From a bacterium (lineage in GTDB: Bacteria > Patescibacteriota > Gracilibacteria > UBA1369 > PNNO01), in assembly GCA_013824265.1 (NCBI GenBank), contig PNNO01000001.1, forward strand, positions 229,051-293,050: 64,000 bases of DNA, given 5' to 3'. The position numbers were made by a program, and so were the translations under genes. Below are positions 27,770-35,993 of the stretch, in pieces (the stretch's first letter is position 1; every line of letters begins with the position of its first letter). The notes beneath the pieces were generated by a model. It saw only the letters and a program-made list of their open reading frames with translations, was not told the DNA's origin and searched no databases.

Positions 27770-28402
27770 ATGAAGACATCACACATACTTACCACTCTTG
27801 CAGTGGTAGCCGTTCTTGCCATCGCTAACGTAGCGGCAGCGGCAACACAGGGCGAAGGACAAGGGGAAGGACAGGCTCTAAAGAATGCTCAAATTGGCCA
27901 ACAAAACGGCCAAATGGAAGAAGTTAAACAGGCAATTGAAAACAATGATTACAATGCCTGGGTGGAACTAACAACGGGTACACCTCGCGGCGAGGAAATG
28001 CTTGAGAAAATTAACGCCGACAATTTTTATCTCCTAAGCGAAATGCACCAGGCAAGACAAAGCGGAGATATTGAAAAAGCAAAAGAAATTGCTGATCAAC
28101 TTGGAATTGAAGCAGGTCCATTTGGAGGAGAGAGAATGGGCAAAGAAGGCAGAGGTATGGGAAAACAAATGAACGAAGAAGTTCAAACCGCATTACAGAA
28201 TCGTGATTACAACGCATGGAAAGAAGCTATGATGCCACCGGTTTTCCAGTACGTTAACGAAGGAAACTTTGATACTTTTGCTGACATGCACGAAGCAATT
28301 AAGGCTGGCGACACAGCAACAGCTGAAACTCTTCGCACACAGCTTGGCCTTCCTGAAAGAGAAATAGGAGCAGGTAAAGGAAGGCAAGCAGCTAATGATT
28401 AG
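27770..28402 (+). CDS. Secreted two-repeat protein, unknown
   Basis: A 210-residue protein with a signal peptide (1-25, ending VAAAA), a Gly/Gln-rich linker (GEGQGEGQ), and two copies of a roughly 60-residue helical unit. Each copy begins with NNDYNAW or NRDYNAW and ends with a DIEKAKEIADQLG or DTATAETLRTQLG helix pair. No named family is recognised; the size and helical, polar nature recall small periplasmic stress proteins. It follows the second sigma/anti-sigma pair on the same strand, so it is a good candidate target of that sigma factor (inference). Confidence 0.75.
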   Translation: MKTSHILTTLAVVAVLAIANVAAAATQGEGQGEGQALKNAQIGQQNGQMEEVKQAIENNDYNAWVELTTGTPRGEEMLEKINADNFYLLSEMHQARQSGDIEKAKEIADQLGIEAGPFGGERMGKEGRGMGKQMNEEVQTALQNRDYNAWKEAMMPPVFQYVNEGNFDTFADMHEAIKAGDTATAETLRTQLGLPEREIGAGKGRQAAND

Positions 28403-28430
28403 TACGAAAAGATTTATATAAGAGGGGACA

Positions 28431-28465
28431 AAAAAAGCGGCCACGAATAATGCGGCCGCTTTTTT
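28431..28465. terminator. Bidirectional terminator
   Basis: AAAAAAGCGGCC (28431-28442) pairs perfectly with GGCCGCTTTTTT (28454-28465) around 11 bases. It lies between two converging genes and has a T-run in both directions. Confidence 0.9.
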
Positions 28466-28481
28466 GCTATTTCAAATCAAA

Positions 28482-29024
28482 CTAATCAATATTGATTACC
28501 CCTGCAACAAGATCTTTGTTGTAATTTCTAAGATTATCGGCCGGAGTCCTTGGAACTCTTGAATGACTTACATTGGCAGGTGCCGGAAGCCTCTCAAGAC
28601 CTTTGCTTCCAATCTCCTTTAATCGCATTTCTTCGTCAATCACATCATGAACTATCATTTTCAACTCAAGAAGATCGTTACTCAGTTTTCCATCAAGATC
28701 CTTAATTGTTTCAAAAAGATCTTCAACTGAACCTTTTTCTAAATACCTCTTAATTGCCCTAACCGTAAGTAAGTATCTTGTTGTGGGACTTCCATGTACT
28801 AAATCACCCTCATGATTATCTTTTTTCACAGACTTAGGATCTGAAAGCACAAAAGCGGCGTGGAAAAAATCCGAAGGTTCTCCTTTTCTTCCTAAGTCTG
28901 GGTTTTGCGGATCTTTCAGGGCTTCAAAAGCCATAAGATATTCATCCCATTCATGTAATGTTCGACGAGCAATTCTCACAAGGGATGTCGTCATGTCATT
29001 GATAGCAGGTTTCATAAAATCCAT
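28482..29024 (-). CDS. Hypothetical cytoplasmic protein
   Basis: A 180-residue, mainly helical, charged protein without a signal peptide or membrane segment. The ATG at 29024 (MDFMKP) is preferred over the upstream 29054 start because the extra ten residues are hydrophobic and unlike the rest; 29015 is also possible. A central stretch (residues about 60-130) is rich in L, K and D and likely helical; the C-terminal tail is polar. No family is recognised. It faces the converging repeat-protein gene across a shared terminator. Confidence 0.6.
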   Translation of the reverse strand: MDFMKPAINDMTTSLVRIARRTLHEWDEYLMAFEALKDPQNPDLGRKGEPSDFFHAAFVLSDPKSVKKDNHEGDLVHGSPTTRYLLTVRAIKRYLEKGSVEDLFETIKDLDGKLSNDLLELKMIVHDVIDEEMRLKEIGSKGLERLPAPANVSHSRVPRTPADNLRNYNKDLVAGVINID

Positions 29025-29193
29025 AGAGCGCGGAGTAAAAATTAGAATTACCAAGAATGTATTTTATCAACATTTTTATTTTTGTCAAGCATACATAGAA
29101 AAGACTTTTTTAATTGTCGTATCGATTCTTTCATCTCCCCAGCGGTATTACGAATATCGTGCTCTCCCGCGTTAATTGATACATTTTCAACAC

Positions 29194-29997
29194 TTACCAT
29201 AAAACCACGTTCTCGTGCTCTAAAACAAGCCGTCCCGTATCCTCAGCTTTATATTTTGTTATGCTGCAATTCGGCGGCCTGTCGTTTGCATTTTTATCCA
29301 AAAACTCTTCACGTGTCCAACGCTCAAGATTGGCTCTTAAAGCCATAATGGCAAGATTATGCGTCACTATAAGAATATCCTCCGGCGTGCCTCCATGTTC
29401 ACGTATAATCATTGCAACAAAATCTCTCAACCGACTACGTACGTCCAAAAGACTTTCGCCTCCTTCATGCTTGTACTCATAACCTGTTGAAAATTTATGC
29501 AAAACCGCATACTCGGGATTAAAAACAAAATACAATCTTTTGTCGTTGTAAATAATACTTTTCCCATACTCCTGCTCGCGAATTCTATCATCCTCAACAA
29601 TCTTTGATTCTTTTAATTCCGGCCAGCCTTCAATAAGACCTTCCAATGTTTGCCTTGTTCGTTTATACGGCGAAACATAAATTGCCGCGGGCAAATCCAA
29701 ATATTCATTAAGCTGTTGCCCCGTAGGAACAGCCTGGTTCTCAACCGCTCCTTCCGCCACACTTGTATCGTAATCACTCTCTTGTGCGGCCAGCAAAGGA
29801 ACAAGTTCTTTAGCCAATTTTAGAAGTTGCGGACTTGGAAATTTACCATTTACAACTCCCTCTAAAGTTAACTTTTGATATTCTTCTTTAAACAGCTCGG
29901 CAAACTCTTTGTATCCGGGAATCTCGCCCCTATTTATAACGTTATAACTCGATTCTACGTGACGTATCGCCGTTATTGAGTTCGGCCACTTTTGCAT
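29194..29997 (-). CDS. Histidine phosphatase superfamily protein
   Basis: A 267-residue member of the phosphoglycerate-mutase-like branch. The catalytic RH motif is at residues 12-13 in IRHVESSYN (usual form RHGESxxN), the second arginine is in YKRTRQT, the acid is in the EQEYG region, and the second catalytic histidine is in LIVTHNLAIM. All key residues are present, with V in place of the usual G after the RH pair. An insert of about 60 residues follows the first motif. The substrate (phosphosugar, nucleotide or phosphoprotein) cannot be told. It is divergent from mgtE. Confidence 0.87.
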   Translation of the reverse strand: MQKWPNSITAIRHVESSYNVINRGEIPGYKEFAELFKEEYQKLTLEGVVNGKFPSPQLLKLAKELVPLLAAQESDYDTSVAEGAVENQAVPTGQQLNEYLDLPAAIYVSPYKRTRQTLEGLIEGWPELKESKIVEDDRIREQEYGKSIIYNDKRLYFVFNPEYAVLHKFSTGYEYKHEGGESLLDVRSRLRDFVAMIIREHGGTPEDILIVTHNLAIMALRANLERWTREEFLDKNANDRPPNCSITKYKAEDTGRLVLEHENVVLW

Positions 29998-30090
29998 AAA
30001 ACATACAAATAAAAAGAATGGAGGGTGATGATACCATTTTGTTTAAAAAGATCAAATTTGGCAATTGAATGCCACTTTTTTGCAAAAATA

Positions 30091-30099
30091 TGGTATAAT
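30091..30099 (+). promoter_or_regulatory. Extended -10 promoter of mgtE, apparently leaderless
   Basis: TGGTATAAT (30091-30099) is an extended -10 element (TGnTATAAT) without a good -35. The usual start point 7 bases downstream would fall on the ATG at 30106, so the mRNA may have no leader; no Shine-Dalgarno is seen. Confidence 0.6.
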
Positions 30100-30105
30100 A
30101 TACTC

Positions 30106-31368
30106 ATGAAAAAAATAGAAAACAAAATAAAAAATCATTGGGCGCAAAAAATAATAGCGACTCCGGATAAAAAAGTGGAGATTTTTAAGCAGGTTCCGGC
30201 CAACGAGCAGGGCTTGGTTTTGTTTAGATTAAGCAGACCGTTAAGACACGAGATCTTAAAAGACATGCCTCGGGACGAAATAAAAAAACTCATGCACTAC
30301 CTTGATCCGGATGAAGTAACAGACCTCCTGCAGCTTGTAAATACCAAGAAAAAAGACAAAATAATAAAAACGCTAAGCCACGAAATAAAAGATAAAGTGG
30401 AATTTCTTTTGGGCTTCAATCCAAAAACGGCTGCCGGAATGATGAGCCTTGATTATGTGGAAGTTCCTTTTGGAAAAACTTTTGATCAGGTAGGCCGCAT
30501 TGTTCACAAGCATGAAAAAAGAACGGGGAAATTCCCGGCAATACTCGTTATAGATGATGGATTTTTGATTGGAGAGCTTATGGGATATAAATTCGCCCTA
30601 CATGACGGGAAAGAGACTATAGATAAATTTACACACAGGGTTCCTTCCGTAATGTACAACGCTCCGGAAAGTGAAATCGTAGCCAAATTTAAAAGTCACC
30701 CTCACAACAAAATAGTTGTGCTTGATGAGGATGAAAGCATCATGGGAGTAATTTACTCGGACGATATTTTGCAAATAATTGAGGAAAAACCAATCAATGC
30801 ACTGCGTGAATTCGCCGGTGTTAGTGAGGAAGAAGACGTTTTGGATAGTGCCTTTAAAAAAGTAAAACATCGATACAAATGGCTTATAATAAACCTTGGA
30901 ACAGCATTTTTGGCAGCGTCCGTTGTGAGTCTTTTTGAGGATACAATTTCCGCTTTCGTATTATTGGCGGTTTACATGCCGATTATCGCGGGAATGGGAG
31001 GAAATGCCGGCACACAAACTTTAGCCGTAACCGTAAGGGGAATCGCACTAAAAGAAATCAGATTGGAGACGGGTAAAAAAGTAATTATGAATGAGGTTTT
31101 AGCCGGACTTATAAACGGATTAATAAACGGAGTTATAGTGGCGGTTGTGGCAACATTTTGGAATAAAAGCCCTCTTTTGGGGCTTGTACTTGCTATCGCC
31201 ATGGTATTTAACTTAATGATAGCAGGATTTTTTGGAACCGTTATTCCACTAATAATGAAAAAACTTGGTAAAGATCCGGCATCTTCAGCCACAATATTTA
31301 TTACCACGGCAACGGATGTATTTGGATTTTTTACGTTCCTTGGATTGGCAAGTTTGGTTTTAGTTTAA
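30106..31368 (+). CDS. mgtE: Magnesium transporter MgtE
   Basis: A 420-residue Mg2+ channel/transporter. The ATG at 30106 was chosen because it starts the conserved N domain and fits the promoter. Domain order: helical N domain (about 10-115), a pair of CBS domains (about 118-245) that gate the pore by sensing Mg2+, a plug helix, then five membrane helices (about 270-420). The pore region holds the typical GMGGNAGTQT motif (near residue 305). The protein is complete; its 3' end overlaps the converging MATE gene by 9 bases. Confidence 0.95.
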   Translation: MKKIENKIKNHWAQKIIATPDKKVEIFKQVPANEQGLVLFRLSRPLRHEILKDMPRDEIKKLMHYLDPDEVTDLLQLVNTKKKDKIIKTLSHEIKDKVEFLLGFNPKTAAGMMSLDYVEVPFGKTFDQVGRIVHKHEKRTGKFPAILVIDDGFLIGELMGYKFALHDGKETIDKFTHRVPSVMYNAPESEIVAKFKSHPHNKIVVLDEDESIMGVIYSDDILQIIEEKPINALREFAGVSEEEDVLDSAFKKVKHRYKWLIINLGTAFLAASVVSLFEDTISAFVLLAVYMPIIAGMGGNAGTQTLAVTVRGIALKEIRLETGKKVIMNEVLAGLINGLINGVIVAVVATFWNKSPLLGLVLAIAMVFNLMIAGFFGTVIPLIMKKLGKDPASSATIFITTATDVFGFFTFLGLASLVLV

Positions 31369-32790
31369 GCCTTCTTCTATTATGACCTCTTTTGAAATCT
31401 CGGTTACCAGCCGGGTATCTTTTTCGATAAGCTTTTTCTTTTTCCAGTCACCTTTTTTATACCAAATAATCGTTACTATTGTGGCAAGTATGTTTGATAT
31501 CGGGAACGACCACCAAATTCCTGTTTCAGCCAAAGAAGTGTGATTTGAAAGAAGATACGCCAAAGGGAATTGAAAAACCCAAAGAGAAATAATTGATAAA
31601 ATCATTGAAGCCATAGTACTGCCGGAACCCATAAACGCCCCGTTTATTGTTTGCTGAATACCCACGAATCCAAAACTTAAAGCCATAATTTTTACAAAGA
31701 AAGAGCCGGATTCAATAACCTGCGGATCATTTGGTATAAAGGCGGCGGTTAACGGAACAGCAAAAATAAACATTAAAACTCCGAGAGCCGAAAGAAAAAC
31801 AAAAGAAATAATTGAAGCCAGGCGCGTAACTTCCTGCGCCCTTTCCATTTTTCCTGCGCCGATATTTTGCCCCACAAGTGTGGTTGTGGCCATAGCCAAG
31901 CCAAGCGCCGGAATAATTATAAAGCTGAACATTCTTGATCCTATCCCGTAAGCCGCCACGGTCAACGTTCCAAAACTGGCAACCAAAAAAGCCATCACGG
32001 CCATACCAAGAGCCCTCATGGACTGCGCAATCGAAGAAGGAAATCCAAGAAAAAACATCTTTTTAATAAGAGGAAAATCAAATTTAAAATTTCGCCATTT
32101 TAAATGAATTCCATACTTCCCGCTAAACAATAAAACAAGTCCGATTATAGCCGCGAGACCCTGAGTTCCGATAGTCGCAATCGCCGCTCCGCTTACACCA
32201 AAACCGGGTATAGGCCCCCATCCAAAAATAAATAGCGGATCAAGAATAAGATTAAGAATAACCGTTCCAAAAACTATATATAAAGGTGTTTTCACATCCC
32301 CGATTCCTCTCATTAAAGACTGAAAAACAAAATAGGCGAACATAAAAGTAAGCCCCATAAATGATATCTGAAGATACGATACCGACTGAGCAAGAACATC
32401 GGGGCCGGCACCCATAAACTGCATAACAGGTTCGGAAATAAAATATCCAATCACGGAAAAAATCACGGAAACAATAACCATCATTATAAGCGTCTGCGCG
32501 GAAACGTGATCAATCTGGTTTAAATTCCCACTACCTTTATATTGTGAAACCAAAATTGTCCCCGCAATTGCAAGTCCGCCACCAAGAGATATTAAAAGAA
32601 AAATAATTGGAAAACTAAGCGAAACCGCGGCAACCGCTTCAGCTCCAAGCCTGCCGACCCAAAACGTATCAACAAGTTGATAAGCCGTTTGTAAAACATT
32701 CGCAAAAACAATCGGTAACGCCAGCGCAATAAGCGACTTTAATATAGGCCCCTTGGTAAAATCCGGTAGCCCCTGCTTCGTGTCCTTCAT
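31360..32790 (-). CDS. MATE-family efflux transporter
   Basis: A 476-residue integral membrane protein with twelve hydrophobic helices in two bundles. Typical MATE features include ALALPIVFANVLQTAYQLVD in helix 1 and VDTFWVGRLGAEAVAAVSLS shortly after. These proteins export cationic drugs or metabolites in exchange for H+ or Na+; substrate unknown. The ATG at 32790 (MKDTKQGLPDF) is preferred to the 32820 start because that extension overlaps the RelE-type gene upstream. With this start the gene begins 1 base after the RelE-type gene ends. Confidence 0.92.
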   Translation of the reverse strand: MKDTKQGLPDFTKGPILKSLIALALPIVFANVLQTAYQLVDTFWVGRLGAEAVAAVSLSFPIIFLLISLGGGLAIAGTILVSQYKGSGNLNQIDHVSAQTLIMMVIVSVIFSVIGYFISEPVMQFMGAGPDVLAQSVSYLQISFMGLTFMFAYFVFQSLMRGIGDVKTPLYIVFGTVILNLILDPLFIFGWGPIPGFGVSGAAIATIGTQGLAAIIGLVLLFSGKYGIHLKWRNFKFDFPLIKKMFFLGFPSSIAQSMRALGMAVMAFLVASFGTLTVAAYGIGSRMFSFIIIPALGLAMATTTLVGQNIGAGKMERAQEVTRLASIISFVFLSALGVLMFIFAVPLTAAFIPNDPQVIESGSFFVKIMALSFGFVGIQQTINGAFMGSGSTMASMILSIISLWVFQFPLAYLLSNHTSLAETGIWWSFPISNILATIVTIIWYKKGDWKKKKLIEKDTRLVTEISKEVIIEEGLN

Positions 32791-32791
32791 A

Positions 32792-33043
32792 TTACTGATG
32801 ATTATCGATTTTAAATACAATCAAATTTCCTTCGTCGTCAAAAACGCCAAGGGCTCTGAATTGCTTGTTTATTCTAAACGACCATATGCCACTTCCTTTT
32901 GGCTTACGTTCTTTAAATTTAACCTGTAGTGCATTTTCGGAAAGCAAATACAGCTTTGCCTTTTTATACTGACTCAACAATCCCCTGACCCTCAAAAAAG
33001 GTAAAATTTCTTTTTTCTCATAAATAGATTGAACTCTTTTCAT
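32792..33043 (-). CDS. RelE/ParE-superfamily toxin
   Basis: An 83-residue basic protein with the RelE-like fold pattern: an N-terminal helix pair, then strands including KGSGIWSFRINKQFRALGVF, followed by a short final strand. Such toxins cut mRNA on the ribosome or poison gyrase. It ends two bases before the MATE start and lies 1 base after the antitoxin gene, forming a TA pair. The basic residues R and K near the C-terminal strands fit an mRNA interferase, but subtype is not certain. Confidence 0.75.
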   Translation of the reverse strand: MKRVQSIYEKKEILPFLRVRGLLSQYKKAKLYLLSENALQVKFKERKPKGSGIWSFRINKQFRALGVFDDEGNLIVFKIDNHQ

Positions 33044-33044
33044 T

Positions 33045-33302
33045 TCAGATATTTATTAATTCGGACTTCTTTATTTTTTTGGCCTTTCCGGCATTATCCA
33101 TAAGCTCTTTTGAAACTTCTTTTTTATCCAATTCAATTAATTCGGGAAATCCGCACAACTTTTCATAATCAACAACATTTATAATTACGGCAACCGGTTG
33201 ATTATTTATAAATATGTACTTTGGCTCTTCCTCTATGCCCTCAAGGCACTTCTTTGTTTCCGTCCTTAATTGGGTGACGGATATACACTGACTTTTAGTC
33301 AT
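33045..33302 (-). CDS. Phd/YefM-type antitoxin
   Basis: An 85-residue protein with the N-terminal pattern ISVTQLRTETKKCLEGI and the PVAVIINVVDYEKL strand-helix that define Phd/YefM antitoxins; the lysine-rich C-terminus would wrap the toxin. It lies directly upstream of the RelE-type toxin. The region upstream of its start (about 33304-33356) is an AT-only run of overlapping inverted repeats (TTTATTAATAAA, TTATATATAA), a likely autoregulatory operator. Confidence 0.78.
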   Translation of the reverse strand: MTKSQCISVTQLRTETKKCLEGIEEEPKYIFINNQPVAVIINVVDYEKLCGFPELIELDKKEVSKELMDNAGKAKKIKKSELINI

Positions 33303-33368
33303 ATTGCTAAATTTATTAATAAATTTATATATAAATTATATATTAAATTTATATAGACCTCAATCACA

Positions 33369-33418
33369 AAACTGGAGCCGTCACCGGGACTTAAACCCGG
33401 GACCCCTTCCTTACCATG
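33369..33418. repeat. tRNA-Thr 3'-half copy, probable att site (distal)
   Basis: These 50 bases repeat 36823-36872 with one mismatch (33393 A versus 36847 G). They equal the 3' part of tRNA-Thr from the anticodon loop through the CCA end, on the minus strand, but the 5' half is absent, so no tRNA can form. Mobile elements that integrate at a tRNA 3' end leave this arrangement. 33303-33615 holds no other clear gene; an extended -10 (TGATATAAT) is at 33531-33539. Confidence 0.82.
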
Positions 33419-33615
33419 TATATATGATGTTTGTTGAAGGGCGTTTTTCGCTACAGTATGCCGTAAAATTGGTGAGCGAGTTGGTTGCGTTGAGAAGTAC
33501 TAGAGGGGCACACCCAGTACATTGATAATATGATATAATTTCACTAGTTTCAATCTTTAACATCATATAATGGAAAATAATATTAAAAGCATTGGAAGAA
33601 GTAAAAGAGCTAGAT

Positions 33616-33774
33616 ATGTTTAAAATGGCTGGAGTATATTCAAACATGAACTCAAAAAAATACAAAGATTCAGATGGTTTGAATTGGATACATACTACTA
33701 CTAATTATGGTTCTGAGTTTATTGTTGTGGAAAATGAAAACCACGAAATGTTGTATGATATTAGAATAAAGTAA
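33616..33774 (+). CDS. Possible small protein in the islet
   Basis: A short frame of 52 codons from an ATG at 33616; a TTG at 33592 would extend it by eight. The sequence has alternating polar and aromatic residues (GLNWIHTTTNYGSEFIVVEN) and reads like a small beta-rich domain, and an extended -10 promoter (33531-33539) lies upstream. No family is recognised. It could be a remnant of a longer islet gene. Confidence 0.35.
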   Translation: MFKMAGVYSNMNSKKYKDSDGLNWIHTTTNYGSEFIVVENENHEMLYDIRIK

Positions 33775-33815
33775 TATTTGGAAATAGTTTAAGCTAAAAT
33801 TTTGATACAAAAAGT

Positions 33816-34115
33816 TTATTTTTTTGATTTTTTATACTTATTTCCAGCTATTACTCCAACGGTACCTATACCAAATAAGAGCAAAATAGGGCCATCACCT
33901 TTAAAGAATCTTGCCCAATTTGGTATGTCTACATTTGTTAAATCTTCTTTATATTCTGGCCCACAATCTCTACCATCATTCATACATACAATATCACCTG
34001 TAGCATACATATGGCCATCTGGCATATAATGATTGACATAATAAGTCAAACTCATGATTCCAGCAAAGATTATCCAAATAATTATTGTTAGAGCAAGCCA
34101 AAGTTTTTTCTTCAT
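33816..34115 (-). CDS. Small membrane protein of the islet, unknown
   Basis: A 99-residue protein with two membrane helices (about residues 5-27 and 74-90) and a loop of about 45 residues between them that contains two cysteines (IVCMNDGRDCG), which could form a disulfide outside the cell. The C-terminus is lysine-rich and probably cytoplasmic. It is on the opposite strand to the three-gene operon in the islet. Not recognised; AT-rich like the whole islet. Confidence 0.55.
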   Translation of the reverse strand: MKKKLWLALTIIIWIIFAGIMSLTYYVNHYMPDGHMYATGDIVCMNDGRDCGPEYKEDLTNVDIPNWARFFKGDGPILLLFGIGTVGVIAGNKYKKSKK

Positions 34116-34349
34116 AAGTTATAAATTATTTATAGTTTTTTTATTCTTTCTTCTTCTGATAATTCATTAATCAATATATTATACAACATCAAAAATTACC
34201 AATTTATGAGAATTAAAGTATGAGATAAAGCCAAAAACTCTGTCAAGTTTGCACAGAGCAACCTATTTTGGCTTATTCAAGCCATCGCTGATTTCCCGCA
34301 ACAAACATTACGCAAAACATAGTTTCTTCTAATTATTTATCAAACAAAC

Positions 34350-34355
34350 TATAAT
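34350..34355 (+). promoter_or_regulatory. -10 box of the islet operon
   Basis: TATAAT at 34350-34355, 24 bases before the ATG at 34380. No convincing -35 is seen. The 264 bases between 34115 and 34380 hold no other recognised element. Confidence 0.45.
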
Positions 34356-34379
34356 TTTATACGGATTAATACTAAATTT

Positions 34380-35426
34380 ATGGATGAAAAATTTGAAGCA
34401 GTTTATTATACGCAACCAGTCCCCTCATCACTCGCAACACTAACAATATTAGGTCTTGTTTTTGACAAGATATATTTTCCAGGAATGTATATTCCAAGCG
34501 AAGGGATAGACGAAAAAGAACTCAAAAAAGAAATAGAAAGAATTAAAAACCTCGGAAGAAGAGATATCGAGACTGTTCAACTGGTTAATTCAATGATTTT
34601 CGCCCTTAACAATAAACATCTTAAGGATTTTTGTGTATTTACAGGAAAACCTGGGAATATGGGTATATTGGAGGACGGTGCGAAGGAATTAACGATGGAA
34701 CTTGAAAAGTTGATTTATGGTCCACCTCCACCAGGTTTCACACCAACACCAGTTGGGGGATTTGCTAAGGAGCTGCCTGGTGATAGCGGAGCAGCAGTAA
34801 ATGGGCCGTCATGGCTGACATATCCTGCAAATGCATTAATTTATTCAGAAAAAAGAAATCTTCCATTAATAAATGATAATCCAAACATGCCTGTACCAGG
34901 GCTTGGAGGCCAATCGGCAAGAGATAATCCAAAATTACTTTCAACAATTCTTGCATTTGAAAGTATAAAAATGATTCTACCTGACTTTAAGCCACTTCAA
35001 CCTGAGGAGTTCCCGGAATTTCGAGAACAAATAAAAAAACATGTAAAGCCATTTAGATTGAATATGTTGAAACTGTCAAAAGAACTGCATCAAATAATTA
35101 ATAACAACGCCAGTATCGAGGAAGTACAAAAAGAAGCCATGGTACTTGCTGAAACAACAGTTTACCCAGAATTGGAAGAGCTAAAGCATATAATTAACAC
35201 CCCTAGCCAACCTTGGTACAAGAGACTAATACAATTTGCACAATATACACCCGAATTTGTAGCTGATTTATCTTCCATGCCATCGAATCTTGCTATTGCA
35301 AAAATACTTGTTAGATTTACTCAGGAATTTGGAAATATTAGAGATGAACAATTGGCCAAAGAAGAACAAATACGAAAAAATGGTTTATATTATTTGCTCA
35401 AGATCAAAGACCGCATTGCAAAATGA
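34380..35426 (+). CDS. Unrecognised islet protein, first gene of AbiV-like operon
   Basis: A 348-residue soluble protein with no signal peptide or clear membrane helix. The N-terminus (SLATLTILGLVFDKIYFPGM) is hydrophobic and beta-like; a proline-rich stretch (PPPPGFTPTPVGG) is near residue 120; the C-terminal half (about 210-345) is helical. The pattern of a start stating a time or location class (LATLTILGLVFDKIYFPG) is seen in some uncharacterised phage- and defence-associated proteins, but I cannot name the family. It lies 20 bases upstream of the AbiV-like gene and is presumably co-transcribed. Confidence 0.65.
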   Translation: MDEKFEAVYYTQPVPSSLATLTILGLVFDKIYFPGMYIPSEGIDEKELKKEIERIKNLGRRDIETVQLVNSMIFALNNKHLKDFCVFTGKPGNMGILEDGAKELTMELEKLIYGPPPPGFTPTPVGGFAKELPGDSGAAVNGPSWLTYPANALIYSEKRNLPLINDNPNMPVPGLGGQSARDNPKLLSTILAFESIKMILPDFKPLQPEEFPEFREQIKKHVKPFRLNMLKLSKELHQIINNNASIEEVQKEAMVLAETTVYPELEELKHIINTPSQPWYKRLIQFAQYTPEFVADLSSMPSNLAIAKILVRFTQEFGNIRDEQLAKEEQIRKNGLYYLLKIKDRIAK

Positions 35427-35446
35427 TGTAATAATAAAACTAATAA

Positions 35447-35962
35447 ATGAACGAGAAAGAAATATTTCACGTAATATATAATGCAGCACATAACAATGCC
35501 ATCGACCTATTAAAGGAATCTAAGATATTATTTGAAGCAAAACATTATCCCAGGTCATACTTTCTTGCTTTAACTGCGTTAGAAGAGTTATCGAAATCAC
35601 AGATGGCTGCAGATGTTTATACTAGTTATATTAAAGCAGATAAGTTTTATAAACATTACAGTAAACACAATAAAAAACTTAATCGTATAGAATGGGCTCA
35701 TTCAGACGCTATTGAATTTGCTTACTACCTTCGAGATAAATACGGTGAACAAATTGAGATTAAGAAACCATCAATAAAAAAACGCATGCAGTCATTGTAT
35801 GTTGATATAGGTGAAAATGAAAGCTTACAAACACCAAATAATACAATAAACAAGCAAGATGCGGAGGAAATGATTCATATAGTAATGGTAGCTCTTCAAC
35901 AAATTATCACGAGGACGGAATACTATGGTCATCAAATTGGGACAAAAGGTTTTATGAAGTAG
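35447..35962 (+). CDS. AbiV-like HEPN protein (abortive infection)
   Basis: A 171-residue helical protein. The segment KHYPRSYFLALTALEELSKS (about residues 32-51) matches the AbiV/HEPN pattern, in which a helix with small residues is followed by an A-L-E-E-hydrophobic-x-K motif. AbiV from Lactococcus blocks phage translation; other HEPN proteins are RNases or partners of toxins. A classical RxxxxH HEPN catalytic motif is not obvious, so it may act through binding, as AbiV does. It sits between two unknown genes in a tRNA-borne islet, the usual setting for phage defence. The link to defence is by family and context. Confidence 0.68.
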   Translation: MNEKEIFHVIYNAAHNNAIDLLKESKILFEAKHYPRSYFLALTALEELSKSQMAADVYTSYIKADKFYKHYSKHNKKLNRIEWAHSDAIEFAYYLRDKYGEQIEIKKPSIKKRMQSLYVDIGENESLQTPNNTINKQDAEEMIHIVMVALQQIITRTEYYGHQIGTKGFMK

Positions 35963-35993
35963 TTTTATTTACAAATTCATAAGTTAATGCTCA

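Noticed and set aside
30972-31307. A 111-codon minus-strand frame inside mgtE
   Set aside because: It is antisense to the membrane domain, whose motifs are intact, so it is a shadow frame.
33304-33525. A 73-codon frame crossing the partial tRNA-Thr copy
   Set aside because: Its first half is AT-only repeats plus tRNA sequence; not a convincing protein, though the 3' part could be a remnant.
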